Assembly: GCA_002011745.1 (NCBI GenBank)
Contig: MTOU01000037.1
Span: 1-58,536, forward strand
DNA: 58,536 bases
Source of the DNA: Nitrospirae bacterium JdFR-85
GTDB taxonomy: Bacteria > Nitrospirota > Thermodesulfovibrionia > Thermodesulfovibrionales > JdFR-85
Direction: 5' to 3'
Under the pieces are notes generated by a model. That model ran no database searches and was not told where the DNA came from. It was given only the letters and a program-made list of their open reading frames with translations. Of the stretch, positions 8,501 through 17,549 are shown piece after piece. Each line of letters begins with the position of its first letter. Positions within the stretch are counted from its first letter, which is position 1. The position numbers were made by a program, and so were the translations under genes.

Positions 8501-9433
8501 TTGCAGGCCTTTTATATCTATAGAGACTTAATTCCTGAGTTCGACAAATTTCTGATGGCCCTCGAAAGGCCTCATCCCTCTCATCTCAGGGTAAATATAT
8601 TGAAAACGGATGAAGAGAGCCTGAAAAAGTATTTAAAGAAGTATGGCTGCCATCTGGAACCACTCCCGGTGAGGCACTGTTATAGTTTCTCAGGACTACA
8701 GAATCCAGGTGCCACTGTGGAGTACTTTCTTGGATACTACCATATGCAGGGGCTGAGCTCAGTACTGCCCTCTCTTGTGCTGGAGCCCTCACCTCAGCAC
8801 AGGGTGCTTGATATGTGTGCATCTCCTGGCAGTAAAACCACACATATTGCAGCAATAATGGACAACCGTGGTCTCGTTATCGCCAATGAACTGAATAGAA
8901 GAAGATTAAGCATTCTGAAGTTTCACTTAGAAAGACTCGGTATAACCAATACCTTGGTAACCACATTTCAGGCGCAGAACTTCCCTACAAGGTATCCTGA
9001 CAGGTCTGAGATAAGGTTTGACAGGGTACTGCTTGATGCACCCTGCTCTGGAGAGGGAAGATACAGAAAAGTAATGAGACCAGATGAGCTGAAGAAGATG
9101 CAACCTTATGGTGAAGAACACTCCCTCAAGATGTCAAACTACCAGAGACAGATGATACTCAGAGGTTTTGATCTCCTCAAAAATGGTGGCATCATGGTCT
9201 ATTCCACCTGCACCTATTCACCCTATGAGAATGAGGCGGTTGTGGATTATCTTCTCAAAACGAGAGAGAATGCCGTTTTAGAACCCATAAGGTTTGAAGA
9301 GTTACACCTTGTGGAAGGTGTAACAGAATGGAAGGGCATCAGATTCAGTGAAGAATTAAAAAAGGCTGTCAGAATATATCCACACTTTCTGGACTCCTGG
9401 GGTTTCTTCATAGCAAAGATACGTAAGCTCTGA
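8501..9433 (+). CDS. RsmB/NOP2-family RNA (cytosine-C5)-methyltransferase
   Basis: The enzyme should methylate C5 of a cytosine in rRNA or tRNA with SAM. Its 310 residues include LRVNILKTD near the N-terminus, the SAM motif VLDMCASPGSKTTHIA and DRVLLDAPCSGEGR with the PC catalytic-release cysteine. The nucleophilic cysteine is in YSTCTYSPYENE. The C-terminal extension of RsmB/RsmF is absent, so the exact target base is open. The only usable start is TTG at 8501, with no clear Shine-Dalgarno, 13 bp after the selenoprotein stop; coupling to that gene is likely. Confidence 0.88.
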   Translation: MQAFYIYRDLIPEFDKFLMALERPHPSHLRVNILKTDEESLKKYLKKYGCHLEPLPVRHCYSFSGLQNPGATVEYFLGYYHMQGLSSVLPSLVLEPSPQHRVLDMCASPGSKTTHIAAIMDNRGLVIANELNRRRLSILKFHLERLGITNTLVTTFQAQNFPTRYPDRSEIRFDRVLLDAPCSGEGRYRKVMRPDELKKMQPYGEEHSLKMSNYQRQMILRGFDLLKNGGIMVYSTCTYSPYENEAVVDYLLKTRENAVLEPIRFEELHLVEGVTEWKGIRFSEELKKAVRIYPHFLDSWGFFIAKIRKL

Positions 9434-9446
9434 TGCAACAAGCAAA

Positions 9447-9469
9447 AGGGTCAGGTCTTGAATCTTGAA
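9447..9469 (+). repeat. left terminal inverted repeat of the RAYT element
   Basis: A 23-bp sequence beginning AGGGTCAGGTCTTGAA that is the exact reverse complement of 10337-10359. The two copies flank the transposase gene and mark the element's probable ends. Confidence 0.85.
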
Positions 9470-9494
9470 AAACACACATAGTAAAATTTATTCC

Positions 9495-10355
9495 ATGGCA
9501 AGACCACTCAGAATAGAGTTTGAAGGAGCCCTTTATCATGTTACTTCACGAGGCAATGAAAAGAAAGATATATTTCTGGATAACAAAGACAGAGGGATGT
9601 TTCTTGACATACTGGCAGATGTAACAGCAAAGTACAATTGGCTGTGCCATGCCTACTGTTTAATGAATAACCATTATCATCTGTTGATAGAGACGCCCGA
9701 AGGTAATCTATCAAGAGGTATGAGGCAGTTAAATGGGATATACACACAGAGATTCAACAAGAGGCACGGAAGAGTTGGGCATCTATTTCAGGGTAGATAC
9801 AAAGCAATTCTGGTAGATAAGGAAGGTTATTTATTGGAAGTAGCAAGGTATATAGTGTTAAATCCGGTAAGGGCAGGGATTGTAGATAAACCAGGCAAGT
9901 GGGAGTGGAGCAGTTTCAGGGCTACGGGGTTTAATAAAAGACCTCATTCATGTTTGACAGTACAGTGGATATTGAATCAATTTTCAGAAGACATAGGGAT
10001 AGCCAAGAGGGAATATGTGAAATTTGTATTAGCAGGGATAGGTAAGGAGAGTATTTGGAAAGAACTAAAGGCTCAGGTAATACTTGGTGGTGAAGGGTTT
10101 ATAGAGATGGTCAAAACCATGTTACAACAGAGGGGAAGGAATAAAGAGGTTCCAAAGACACAGAGGTATGTATGGAGACCGTCTCTGGAGGAGATATTTA
10201 CAGAGCAAGTGCAAAGAAACAGAGAACTAAGAAACAAAAAGATAACTGAAGCAGTATATAAATATGGATATACACAGGCTGAGGTAGCAGATTATCTGGG
10301 AGTACATTATTCCACGATAAGTAAAGTGTTGAATAATTCAAGATTCAAGACCTGA
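9495..10355 (+). CDS. REP-associated tyrosine transposase (RAYT, Y1_Tnp family) with C-terminal HTH
   Basis: A 286-residue single-domain Y1 transposase. The N-terminus MARPLRIEFEGALYHVTSRGNE, the HUH motif in NNHYHLLIE (His-hydrophobic-His) and GHLFQGRYKAILVD are the classic RAYT blocks. The catalytic tyrosine region ARYIVLNPVRAGIV also matches. The last 40 residues (TQAEVADYLGVHYSTISKVL) form a helix-turn-helix that may read the terminal repeats. The ATG at 9495 is chosen because homologues start at MARPLR; an upstream TTG at 9465 lies within the inverted repeat. The stop codon lies inside the right inverted repeat. All key residues are present, so the gene may be active. Confidence 0.92.
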   Translation: MARPLRIEFEGALYHVTSRGNEKKDIFLDNKDRGMFLDILADVTAKYNWLCHAYCLMNNHYHLLIETPEGNLSRGMRQLNGIYTQRFNKRHGRVGHLFQGRYKAILVDKEGYLLEVARYIVLNPVRAGIVDKPGKWEWSSFRATGFNKRPHSCLTVQWILNQFSEDIGIAKREYVKFVLAGIGKESIWKELKAQVILGGEGFIEMVKTMLQQRGRNKEVPKTQRYVWRPSLEEIFTEQVQRNRELRNKKITEAVYKYGYTQAEVADYLGVHYSTISKVLNNSRFKT

Positions 10356-10443
10356 CCCTTAAATTTCTTAAATTTTATTCCACGATAAGTAAAGTGTTGA
10401 ATAATTCAAGATTCAAGACCTGACCCTTAAATTTCTTAAATTT
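10307..10443 (+). repeat. 68-bp tandem duplication covering the 3' end of the RAYT gene and right terminal repeat
   Basis: Bases 10307-10375 recur identically at 10375-10443 (period 68). Each copy carries the last codons of the transposase, the 23-bp terminal repeat and the AAATTTCTTAAATTT tail. The second copy is non-coding. The right end of the element is therefore doubled, leaving three terminal-repeat copies in total. Replication slippage or abortive transposition could have produced it. Confidence 0.95.
10337..10359 (-). repeat. right terminal inverted repeat of the RAYT element
   Basis: Exact 23-bp reverse complement of 9447-9469, containing the transposase stop codon. A further identical copy lies at 10405-10427 within the tandem duplication. 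Confidence 0.85.
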
Positions 10444-10456
10444 GGAAGAAAAGAGG

Positions 10457-12892
10457 CTAAAAAAGGGACCCTCCTTTGCTCTGCAGTATCTCTTCCTCCT
10501 TTACCCCTACAACCCTTAGAATTCTCAAAGCTGCTGGTAGGATCTGGTTCTCAATATAATAATCCACATCCACATCTTTTACTTCTGCAAACTCCACAGG
10601 CTCTGCCCTCTGGCTCAGACTCCCCTCACCCTTACATATCACATAACCAATAACACTGCCGGGATTGAGGGTTATACCTTTTTTCTTCAGTTTCTTTGCT
10701 GCCTCCACATGGGGAGAAGTCTGTTTGTACTCCTCAAGAGGCTTTGAGAGCTGTTCATAAACCACAAGGTCGCTGATGGATACCCTGTAGGCCTTGAGAT
10801 CCTCTATGGTCTGCCTGAGGAGCCTTACTGCTCCCACTATGTCTCTATCTGCCATCACCATCCTTAGCACTCTCTCCTGTGTTCTCTTTGCTATCTGAGA
10901 CCAGTCCCTGCGGACCTTCTCCAGACCCCTAATTTTTAGATTGCCCTCCTTGTCAATCAGGGCGTATCTCTTTTTGGCTGTACCTCCGCCAATCTCCCGA
11001 GGGATAAATATACCCCTTTTGTAGAAGCCTTCGAGTTCTACCTTCATAATACCAGGCAGTTCAGAGTTGAGACTGTCAAGAAAGTCTAAAAGCTCTTTCT
11101 CTTTTCTGCTGCCAAGCATGAGAAAGGCAGAGTCCGTGTCTCCATAAACTGGAGGGAAACCTTCTTTCTCTGCCCTCTCCATTATCGTCTTAATCCAGTG
11201 CCTGCCATAGGCAGTGATTGACTCGGCACACTCTCTGCTGTACCACTTACTTGCTGCAAAGGCGTAGTATCCATAACTCGCATTTGCTATCGTCTTCACA
11301 GCCTTCTGCCTTGTGTCATACCAGTGATACTCAGGGGTATCAGGCCGGTATTTTTTCATCTCCTTCTTCAACTGCTCGCGTTCCACGAGAAGGTCTTTTA
11401 TTATGCTCGACTCAAAGCCTGCCCTCTTTTTACAAAACCAGTACTTAAGACCAGGGACCTTATGTCCATCCCCCTTACAGCAGCCACAGTTAATCGTCTC
11501 TACAGAGATATTGAATGTGGAAATTATGGAGGGATACAGAGAAGCGAAATCCACCACTGCGATATTCTCATGCAGCCCTGCCACAGGTTCCTTAACATAG
11601 CCACCTGTGTATGTCTCCTTCTGTCGTCTCTTTATCTCATCAAACTTTGGCTGATTGGGTATCACCCTTGAAGACTGCTTAGCCTTTTTAGAATAAAACC
11701 ACTCAACCAACTGGCTATAGGTCATCCTTGAGGTATCAAACAGGCTCTGACCTATCAGTCTCGTGAGCTGGTAGATCTGGGGTAGAATAACCTCTGAAAG
11801 CCTGAATGTGAGTTCTGAGTCTTTAAGACAGTAAGTGGCAAGCCTTGAGAGCTCCTTCCCCTTCTGCCATGCCTCCACGATCTCATGATACTCCATCTCT
11901 ATCTTCTCATCTCCGAGAACCTCTGATGAGACCGCATCCAGACTTAAAACCTCTGTCTGTAGCATTGGTGCAAGAATGTTGTTTATAAAATTAAATATAT
12001 CTATATGGACCCTGCCCTTAAGACGGGCTGTGGAAAAACGTGCTCTCTTTGCAATGCTCACTCCAGAACCATCCCTCGACAGAGGACCGAGGGATACCTT
12101 CAGCTTATTTGCTCTCTCTCTAAGCACATCAAAGTCATAGAGGTCAGAGTTGTACCCCACCACAATGTCAGGGTCATACTCCTTTAAAGTCTCCACAAAC
12201 CTCTCTATGAGTGACTTTTCATCATTTACTACCTCCACATAATCAGGAAAGGAACTCTTCTGGTAGGTGAGAACCTTCCTCAGGTCTTTACCATATAGAG
12301 AAACCATTACCAGAGACCTCTCACCTCTCCTCTGCTCCACCACCTCTGTATCAAAGGCAACCACCTTCAACTGTAAGGGTCTCTCTTCTAAAGGCTTCAC
12401 CTCTTTGGCCTTAAGAATCACCTCTGTGTCAAGGTCTGCCGTGGTCTCTTCTGCATCCACCCCAATCCAGTTCATGCAGGAGACACCCTTGTCAAGGAGA
12501 TAGTTCCTGTAAAAACCCATCTGATACTCATACTCATCTTCTACTACTCCAGAGCCTCCCCTCGCCTTCTCCAGCATCTTTATAATATCTCTTGCCTTTG
12601 TGGTATCCTGGGGTTTAAGACAGAAGACTTTTAGAAAATCCCTTTCTACTCCGTTATGGATGAGTCTACACCTCTGGATATCTTCTATGGAGAATTTCTT
12701 CTTTTTGAGGAGATTCATGATATCTTTTTCTGCCCTATCTATATCAGTGGGCAGGACATAAAAATAGGGCTTATAGGATGGATCGTATATGGAAACTGTA
12801 CGGCCCTCCTCTGTACGGCCATAGAGGAGAATGCTTACTCTGTCCTCAAATGCCCTGTAATCAATATCATAGATAAAAACCTTTGCATTCAT
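10457..12892 (-). CDS. family B DNA polymerase with 3'-5' exonuclease (archaeal PolB type)
   Basis: A full-length 811-residue family B polymerase. The N-terminus ([20 protein letters not shown] near residue 131) resembles the uracil-sensing domain of archaeal PolB. Exonuclease motifs are complete: ExoI FDTE (D181, E183), Exo[12 protein letters not shown] (about 247-255) and ExoIII YCLKD (about 354-358). Polymerase motifs are complete: [11 protein letters not shown] (D448), [12 protein letters not shown] (from K533) and C YGDTDS (583-588). Cysteines at 469, 471, 472 and 487 match the region of archaeal disulfides. The end, QSKGGSLF, resembles a beta-clamp binding tail. It overlaps proA by 4 bp in an rtcA-proA-polB operon. 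Likely an accessory repair or lesion-bypass polymerase. Confidence 0.95.
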   Translation of the reverse strand: MNAKVFIYDIDYRAFEDRVSILLYGRTEEGRTVSIYDPSYKPYFYVLPTDIDRAEKDIMNLLKKKKFSIEDIQRCRLIHNGVERDFLKVFCLKPQDTTKARDIIKMLEKARGGSGVVEDEYEYQMGFYRNYLLDKGVSCMNWIGVDAEETTADLDTEVILKAKEVKPLEERPLQLKVVAFDTEVVEQRRGERSLVMVSLYGKDLRKVLTYQKSSFPDYVEVVNDEKSLIERFVETLKEYDPDIVVGYNSDLYDFDVLRERANKLKVSLGPLSRDGSGVSIAKRARFSTARLKGRVHIDIFNFINNILAPMLQTEVLSLDAVSSEVLGDEKIEMEYHEIVEAWQKGKELSRLATYCLKDSELTFRLSEVILPQIYQLTRLIGQSLFDTSRMTYSQLVEWFYSKKAKQSSRVIPNQPKFDEIKRRQKETYTGGYVKEPVAGLHENIAVVDFASLYPSIISTFNISVETINCGCCKGDGHKVPGLKYWFCKKRAGFESSIIKDLLVEREQLKKEMKKYRPDTPEYHWYDTRQKAVKTIANASYGYYAFAASKWYSRECAESITAYGRHWIKTIMERAEKEGFPPVYGDTDSAFLMLGSRKEKELLDFLDSLNSELPGIMKVELEGFYKRGIFIPREIGGGTAKKRYALIDKEGNLKIRGLEKVRRDWSQIAKRTQERVLRMVMADRDIVGAVRLLRQTIEDLKAYRVSISDLVVYEQLSKPLEEYKQTSPHVEAAKKLKKKGITLNPGSVIGYVICKGEGSLSQRAEPVEFAEVKDVDVDYYIENQILPAALRILRVVGVKEEEILQSKGGSLF

Positions 12893-14145
12893 TCCCTCAA
12901 CTGGCCACTCCCAAGCACGATAAACTTAGTGCATGTCAGTTCTTCAAGACCCATAGGACCTCTTGCATGAATCTTGTCAGTAGAGATGCCTATCTCGGCA
13001 CCAAGCCCAAACTGTCCTCCGTCGTTGAGTCTTGTTGAGGCATTCACCATTACAGCAGATGAGTCCACCTCCCTCAGAAATCTCATTGCTCTCTCATAAT
13101 TGTCTGTCACAATAGTTTCAGTATGGGAGGAGCCGTACCTGGCGATATGCTCCATCGCCTCATCCATGTCCTTCACCACCTTGACATTCAGCACTAAGTC
13201 AAGGTACTCCTCATAGAAGTCATCTTCTTTTACCTCTTCAACCTCGGCAAACAGTGTCCTCGTCTTCTCACACCCCTTCAGCCTCACCCCTGCCTCTCTG
13301 AATCTCCTGAGCATTACTGGGAGAAACCTATCTGCCACTGGCTCATCAACAAGCATCGTCTCCATTGCATTACAGGTTCCAGGTCTCTGGACCTTCGCAT
13401 TGAAGCATATCTCTTCTGCCATCTTAAGGTCTGCGTCCCTGTCAACAAACACATGGCATACCCCTTTGTAGTGCTTAAGAACAGGCACTCTCGCATTCTC
13501 TGTTACTGTTCTGATCAAACCCTCACCACCCCTGGGTATGATAAGGTCTACTATGCCCTCAAGTTTAATCATCTCCATGATGGCTGCCCTGTCAGGCACG
13601 TCTATAAATGTGATAGCCCCTTCGGGTATACCCTCCTCTGAGGCAGCCTTTCTCAGTATGCTTACAATTGCCCTGTTTGAGTTGATAGCCTCGGAACCAC
13701 CCCTCAGAAGTACTGCATTGCCAGCCTTAAGACACAGGCTGGTTGCATCTGCTGTAACATTGGGCCTTGACTCATAAATGATTCCTATCACCCCAATAGG
13801 GACCCTCATCCTCCCGACCACCATCCCATTCGGCCTCTGCCACATCTTCGTGATCTCACCCACAGGGTCTGGAAGCTGTGCCACCTCTCTGAGCCCTTCT
13901 GCCATCTCATGAATACGCTTGTCAGTAAGGGTGAGTCTGTCAACAAGGGCTGAACTCAGCCCTTTTGCCTTCGCATACTCCACATCCTTCTGATTCTCTT
14001 CCTTAAGTACCGCTGCATTTGCAACAATCTCCTCAGCCATCCTCACGAGGGCACGGTTTTTCTGCTCGGTGTTTACTGCCAATAGCCTCCTTGCCGCCTC
14101 CTTCGCCTCTGTGGCCTTCTCAAGAACAAATCCTCTTATATCCAT
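12889..14145 (-). CDS. proA: gamma-glutamyl phosphate reductase
   Basis: ProA reduces gamma-glutamyl phosphate to glutamate semialdehyde with NADPH, the second step of proline synthesis. The protein has the family blocks [31 protein letters not shown], and the catalytic cysteine in [14 protein letters not shown]. It also has the C-terminal [18 protein letters not shown] and [11 protein letters not shown]. The ATG at 14145 follows a GGGAGG site by 4 nt; an in-frame TTG 12 bp upstream would place that site inside the gene. proB is not in the window. The stop overlaps the polB start by 4 bp. Confidence 0.96.
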   Translation of the reverse strand: MDIRGFVLEKATEAKEAARRLLAVNTEQKNRALVRMAEEIVANAAVLKEENQKDVEYAKAKGLSSALVDRLTLTDKRIHEMAEGLREVAQLPDPVGEITKMWQRPNGMVVGRMRVPIGVIGIIYESRPNVTADATSLCLKAGNAVLLRGGSEAINSNRAIVSILRKAASEEGIPEGAITFIDVPDRAAIMEMIKLEGIVDLIIPRGGEGLIRTVTENARVPVLKHYKGVCHVFVDRDADLKMAEEICFNAKVQRPGTCNAMETMLVDEPVADRFLPVMLRRFREAGVRLKGCEKTRTLFAEVEEVKEDDFYEEYLDLVLNVKVVKDMDEAMEHIARYGSSHTETIVTDNYERAMRFLREVDSSAVMVNASTRLNDGGQFGLGAEIGISTDKIHARGPMGLEELTCTKFIVLGSGQLRE

Positions 14146-14211
14146 GCTACCTCCCAAATGATTTTTATATTAACTCCTTATCCTTGCGACATATCTTGAA
14201 TTCTTTAAATT

Positions 14212-15252
14212 TTAAAACTTTATTCCTCCTGTTTTCAATTTTACAATACCCTTTTTGCCCAGCTCACCCTCAACAGTGTATTCCATATCAACAAATCTAC
14301 CTATCACCCAGAGATTTGTGAGTAGATGCTTTGTAACACAGGATGTAGAAAAGGTGGATGATCCTTCTGATACAGCAAGATAGAGAAGTATCTGATCAGA
14401 CAGATGAGGATCAAGACAGGCATTGCTTCTGTAATACTCCAGAAGTGCTTTCACAGCCTCCTGCCCTACCCTCTCTGCCCTTTTACCCCTTTCACCAAGA
14501 GCTGAAAATCCGGCAATCGCGCTGTTTGAAACCACCCTCAAAAATATAAAGGAGCCTTCACTCAAAGAGGAGACCTTCACAGTTTCTATCTCTGCCTTTA
14601 AACCCTCTGAAAGTAACAGCTTATAGGCGCTGTCCCTCTGTCTTTCTGCAATATGCATGGGAAGATTACCAACCCCAGATATCCCCTTAATCTCCCTTAT
14701 AGTTCCTCTCTCAATACACTCCAGAGGAGTGCTCTCTGTTGCAGGTTCCACAGTTATATTAACAATCCCTCCACCTTTTGGATAGAAACCATATCTCTCC
14801 ACTTCTGTCTCTATATTGATACCAAGTCTTTTAAGAAAGGCCAGAAAGACCTCCTTCAGATAATGATATGGAGGACTGAAAGGCACATGGGTTCCACCCT
14901 TAAGGACTAATCGACTTTTACTTGAAGAGTATACAAGGGGAGGCATTATCGCCTGTAGCAGGAGAGTGATCGAGCCTGCTGTACCAATATCAAAAGAGTA
15001 GTTGCCGGGAGTCGTTTGCTGAGGTTCAAATACCAGTTCTGTGGAACCCTTTCTGCAGCCCTCAACTCTTGCTCCTGTAATCTTCTTCAGTGCCTGGACA
15101 CACATCAGGTGCTGCGGCCTTAGTCCTGGATTTTTACGATTTTTTCTTATGTTATATATCCTGAAGGGCTTCCTGAGGATGGCAGACAAACCCAATGCTG
15201 TTCTCAGTATCTGCCCCCCACCCTCGCCATAGCTGCCATCTATCTCTATCAT
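14212..15252 (-). CDS. rtcA: RNA 3'-terminal phosphate cyclase
   Basis: RtcA converts RNA 3'-phosphates to 2',3'-cyclic phosphates with ATP, through a covalent His-AMP intermediate. The 346-residue protein has the N-terminal [21 protein letters not shown], the [14 protein letters not shown] block, HIAERQRD, and the active-site histidine in [12 protein letters not shown] near the C-terminus. It differs from the Rcl1 group, which lacks that histidine. An ATG at 15276 would add eight residues not seen in relatives. It leads the rtcA-proA-polB operon. Its products are substrates for RtcB, whose gene is 10 kb away. Confidence 0.94.
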   Translation of the reverse strand: MIEIDGSYGEGGGQILRTALGLSAILRKPFRIYNIRKNRKNPGLRPQHLMCVQALKKITGARVEGCRKGSTELVFEPQQTTPGNYSFDIGTAGSITLLLQAIMPPLVYSSSKSRLVLKGGTHVPFSPPYHYLKEVFLAFLKRLGINIETEVERYGFYPKGGGIVNITVEPATESTPLECIERGTIREIKGISGVGNLPMHIAERQRDSAYKLLLSEGLKAEIETVKVSSLSEGSFIFLRVVSNSAIAGFSALGERGKRAERVGQEAVKALLEYYRSNACLDPHLSDQILLYLAVSEGSSTFSTSCVTKHLLTNLWVIGRFVDMEYTVEGELGKKGIVKLKTGGIKF

Positions 15253-15283
15253 AAATTTAGTATAACAATAATCCAAAACAGGA

Positions 15284-15312
15284 TTGTGTGAGATAGAAGA
15301 AAATGATATAAT
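15284..15312 (+). promoter_or_regulatory. sigma70-type promoter for the aminotransferase gene
   Basis: TTGTGT (15284-15289), a 17-bp spacer and TATAAT (15307-15312). It lies in the 81-bp gap between the divergent rtcA and aminotransferase genes. Confidence 0.6.
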
Positions 15313-15335
15313 CTTCAGAAGGGTTTTCTGAAGAT
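15311..15335 (+). promoter_or_regulatory. palindrome overlapping promoter end and start codon of the aminotransferase gene
   Basis: ATCTTCAGAA (15311-15320) and TTCTGAAGAT (15326-15335) are perfect 10-bp complements around GGGTT. The left arm begins in the -10 box and the right arm includes the first two bases of the ATG. It could be a repressor operator, or an RNA hairpin that hides the start codon. Confidence 0.6.
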
Positions 15336-16458
15336 GAGAAGGTTACTTGAGAAGATAAGCCCCTTTAGGGTGATGGATATCCTGAAAGAGGCAAGGTCTC
15401 TACCCGGAGCAGTACATATGGAGGTAGGAGAGCCTGATCTTCCTCCCTCAGAAAAGGTCAGAGAAGCACTGCTTAGGGCAGTAAGTGACCATAAGTTTTA
15501 CTATACTCCTGCAAAGGGGCTTGTAGAGTTGAGGGAGAAAATATCAGATTACTATAACAAGAGATACAGTGTGAAGGTCTCCCCTGAGAGGATCATAATC
15601 ACCCCTGGTACCTCAGGTGCCTTTTTAGTGGTCTTTGCACTTGTTACTGATGAACAGAGGGGACTTGTGCTATCAGACCCCTCCTATCCCTGCTATAAAA
15701 ACTTCTCCTATTTCCTTCAAACCAGACCTCTGTTTATCCCTGTTGACAGTAGCTCCAATTATCAGATCACACCAGAGATGCTTGAGGACATAAAAGGTGC
15801 TGGAGCAGTAATGGTCTCCTCTCCTTCAAACCCTACAGGTACTGTTTATGATCCTCCAGTCTTTGAAAGACTTATTGAGGTAGCAGAGAAAAAGGGAATA
15901 TGGTTTATATCTGATGAGATATATCACGGGCTTGAGTATGAAGACAGGGTCCGTTCAGCATTGGAGTTTTCAGACAGGGCAATAGTAATTAATGGATTCT
16001 CCAAGTATTTCTGTATGCCAGGTTTCAGGGTAGGCTGGATGATACTGCCTGAAGAACTGGTAAGAAAGGCAGAGATTATAGTACAGAACATCTTCATTGC
16101 TGCCAATACTCCTGCACAGTATGCAGCTACTGAGGCATTTGATGAGGATTATCTGAGCACTGTCAGAGAGACATTCAGGCAGAGGAGGGATTTCCTCTAT
16201 AGCCGTCTGAAGGAACTTTTCAGGATCGATGCCATACCAGAGGGAGCCTTTTATATCTGGGTGGATATAAGTGACTACAGTGATAATTCAGTGGAGTTCT
16301 GCAGAAGGCTTCTCAAACAAAAGGCAGTAGCAATCACTCCAGGTGTGGATTTTGGGGAGAACAACACCATAAGATATGTGAGATTTGCCTACACAAGGAA
16401 TATGGATGAACTTGAGGAGGGAGTAAAAAGGATAAAGGAATTTTTAAGGGAGGGCTAA
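15334..16458 (+). CDS. PLP-dependent aminotransferase, class I/II
   Basis: A 374-residue fold-type I aminotransferase similar to the aspartate aminotransferase I-gamma group. It contains MEVGEPDLPP, the cofactor-binding YTPAKGLVELREKI, SPSNPTGTVYD, ISDEIYHGLEYED, and the Schiff-base lysine in INGFSKYFCMPGFRVGWM. The C-terminal arginine that grips the substrate carboxylate is in RYVRFAYTRN. The substrate is not resolved by sequence; aspartate, alanine or a branched-chain or aromatic amino acid is possible. The upstream palindrome suggests regulation. The nitroreductase gene follows after 1 bp. Confidence 0.9.
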   Translation: MRRLLEKISPFRVMDILKEARSLPGAVHMEVGEPDLPPSEKVREALLRAVSDHKFYYTPAKGLVELREKISDYYNKRYSVKVSPERIIITPGTSGAFLVVFALVTDEQRGLVLSDPSYPCYKNFSYFLQTRPLFIPVDSSSNYQITPEMLEDIKGAGAVMVSSPSNPTGTVYDPPVFERLIEVAEKKGIWFISDEIYHGLEYEDRVRSALEFSDRAIVINGFSKYFCMPGFRVGWMILPEELVRKAEIIVQNIFIAANTPAQYAATEAFDEDYLSTVRETFRQRRDFLYSRLKELFRIDAIPEGAFYIWVDISDYSDNSVEFCRRLLKQKAVAITPGVDFGENNTIRYVRFAYTRNMDELEEGVKRIKEFLREG

Positions 16459-16459
16459 T

Positions 16460-16984
16460 ATGACAGTACTTGAAGCAGTAAAGGAGAGGAGAAGTATAAG
16501 AAACTTCCTCCAGAAGGATATACCTCCTGAGCTGATTGAGAAACTGATTGAGGCGATAATCTGGGCACCGAGTGCTGGCAATCTTCAAGCGAGAAAGTTC
16601 TACTTTATTGAAGACTTTGATGTAAAGAAGGCATTGGCAGATGCGGCATTGAGACAGAACTTTATAGCCAGGGCTCCTCTTGTGATAGTGGGCTGTACCA
16701 ACTCTCTGATCAGAAATGTCTATGGTGAAAGGGGAGTACATCTGTATAGCATCCAAGATGTGTCCTGTAGCATCATGAATCTTATGCTTGTGGCTCATGA
16801 ACTTGGGCTTGGTACAGTCTGGGTTGGTGCATTCTACGAGGACGAGGTATCTAGCATCTTGAGACTTCCCCCAAATCTGAGACCTGTTGCTATTGTACCG
16901 GTTGGGTATCCAGAAAAGGTTCCATCTCCCCCACCGAGGGTCTCTCCAGATGAGGCTATAGTCTGGATCAGAAAAAGACAATAA
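16460..16984 (+). CDS. nitroreductase-family FMN oxidoreductase
   Basis: At 174 residues the protein has the family's VKERRSIRNFLQKDIPPEL start, the APSAGNLQARKFYFIED FMN-binding block, and GLGTVWVGAFYEDEV with VPVGYPEK near the C-terminus. These flavoproteins reduce nitro compounds, quinones or flavins with NAD(P)H; the physiological substrate is unknown. The ATG follows a GGAGGG site and lies 1 bp after the aminotransferase stop. Its 3' end overlaps the convergent CPBP gene by 17 bp. Confidence 0.88.
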   Translation: MTVLEAVKERRSIRNFLQKDIPPELIEKLIEAIIWAPSAGNLQARKFYFIEDFDVKKALADAALRQNFIARAPLVIVGCTNSLIRNVYGERGVHLYSIQDVSCSIMNLMLVAHELGLGTVWVGAFYEDEVSSILRLPPNLRPVAIVPVGYPEKVPSPPPRVSPDEAIVWIRKRQ

Positions 16985-17549
16985 ACAACAGATTGGCAAA
17001 GAGGTGAAAGACCACAGGATAAAGGAGATTATGTGTTTTCATATAGAGATAACCCATAACAACAGAAGGGAAAAATGTGAGGAGACTCGAATAATCTCCT
17101 GAGAAAATAAATCTTGGAGAGTGGGCAAGGCTGAACATAAGGCTAACCAGAACCACGGCAGTATAGGTATTGCCAAAGAGCTCCTGGAGATAACCTCGAA
17201 AGTAGACCTCTTCAGGTATTGATGCAAGCATGAGATGGAAAAAGAAGGCTGAAAGTCCTGGAATGAGTGGCTGACCTCCAAGTAGAATGAAGATAATAAA
17301 AAAGGGTGAAAGAATAAGAATAGACAATGCAGATGCATGCCAGAGGTCTTTGATTGAGATCCTAAATCTCAACTTCGGACCCTTTAGTACAGGAAGAAAA
17401 AGCATATACAGAGGTATGAGATAACCGATCAGGGTATATCCTCTGTATCCATAAACAAAGGTGCCTGCGAGCAAGAAGAGATAACTACAGATTGGGAAAA
17501 AGAGTCTTCTGCCGGGCACTATACTATCTTCTCCCTTTTGAGTCTCCAA
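16968..17549 (-). CDS. CPBP-family intramembrane metalloprotease (Abi/Rce1-like)
   Basis: A 193-residue membrane protein with about six hydrophobic segments. It carries the CPBP active-site motifs EEVYFRGYLQELF (EExxxR), FSLAHSPRF (second histidine motif) and HLFANLLF near the C-terminus. Family members cleave prenylated proteins or act in bacteriocin immunity and protein sorting; the substrate here is unknown. The frame opens at TTG 17549, overlapping the hisD stop by 26 bp. A GTG at 17519 after GGGAG is an equally plausible start. It is the last gene of a long minus-strand operon. Confidence 0.85.
   Translation of the reverse strand: METQKGEDSIVPGRRLFFPICSYLFLLAGTFVYGYRGYTLIGYLIPLYMLFLPVLKGPKLRFRISIKDLWHASALSILILSPFFIIFILLGGQPLIPGLSAFFFHLMLASIPEEVYFRGYLQELFGNTYTAVVLVSLMFSLAHSPRFIFSGDYSSLLTFFPSVVMGYLYMKTHNLLYPVVFHLFANLLFIVFF

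Larger units (their letters stand above)
9447..10443 (+). mobile_element. RAYT (IS200-like/REP-associated tyrosine transposase) element with flanking inverted repeats
   Basis: The element consists of a single transposase gene between perfect 23-bp inverted repeats (9447-9469 and 10337-10359), with a 68-bp tandem duplication of its right end up to 10443. It lies between the RsmB-like gene and polB, which converge on it. RAYTs are single-strand DNA transposases derived from IS200/IS605 and are often associated with REP palindromes elsewhere in a genome. No target-site duplication is apparent, as expected for this class. Confidence 0.8.

Noticed and set aside
17524-17549. hisD-CPBP overlap as a frameshift or fusion
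   Set aside because: HisD ends at its normal length and the CPBP protein has alternative starts after the overlap; a simple operon junction explains it.
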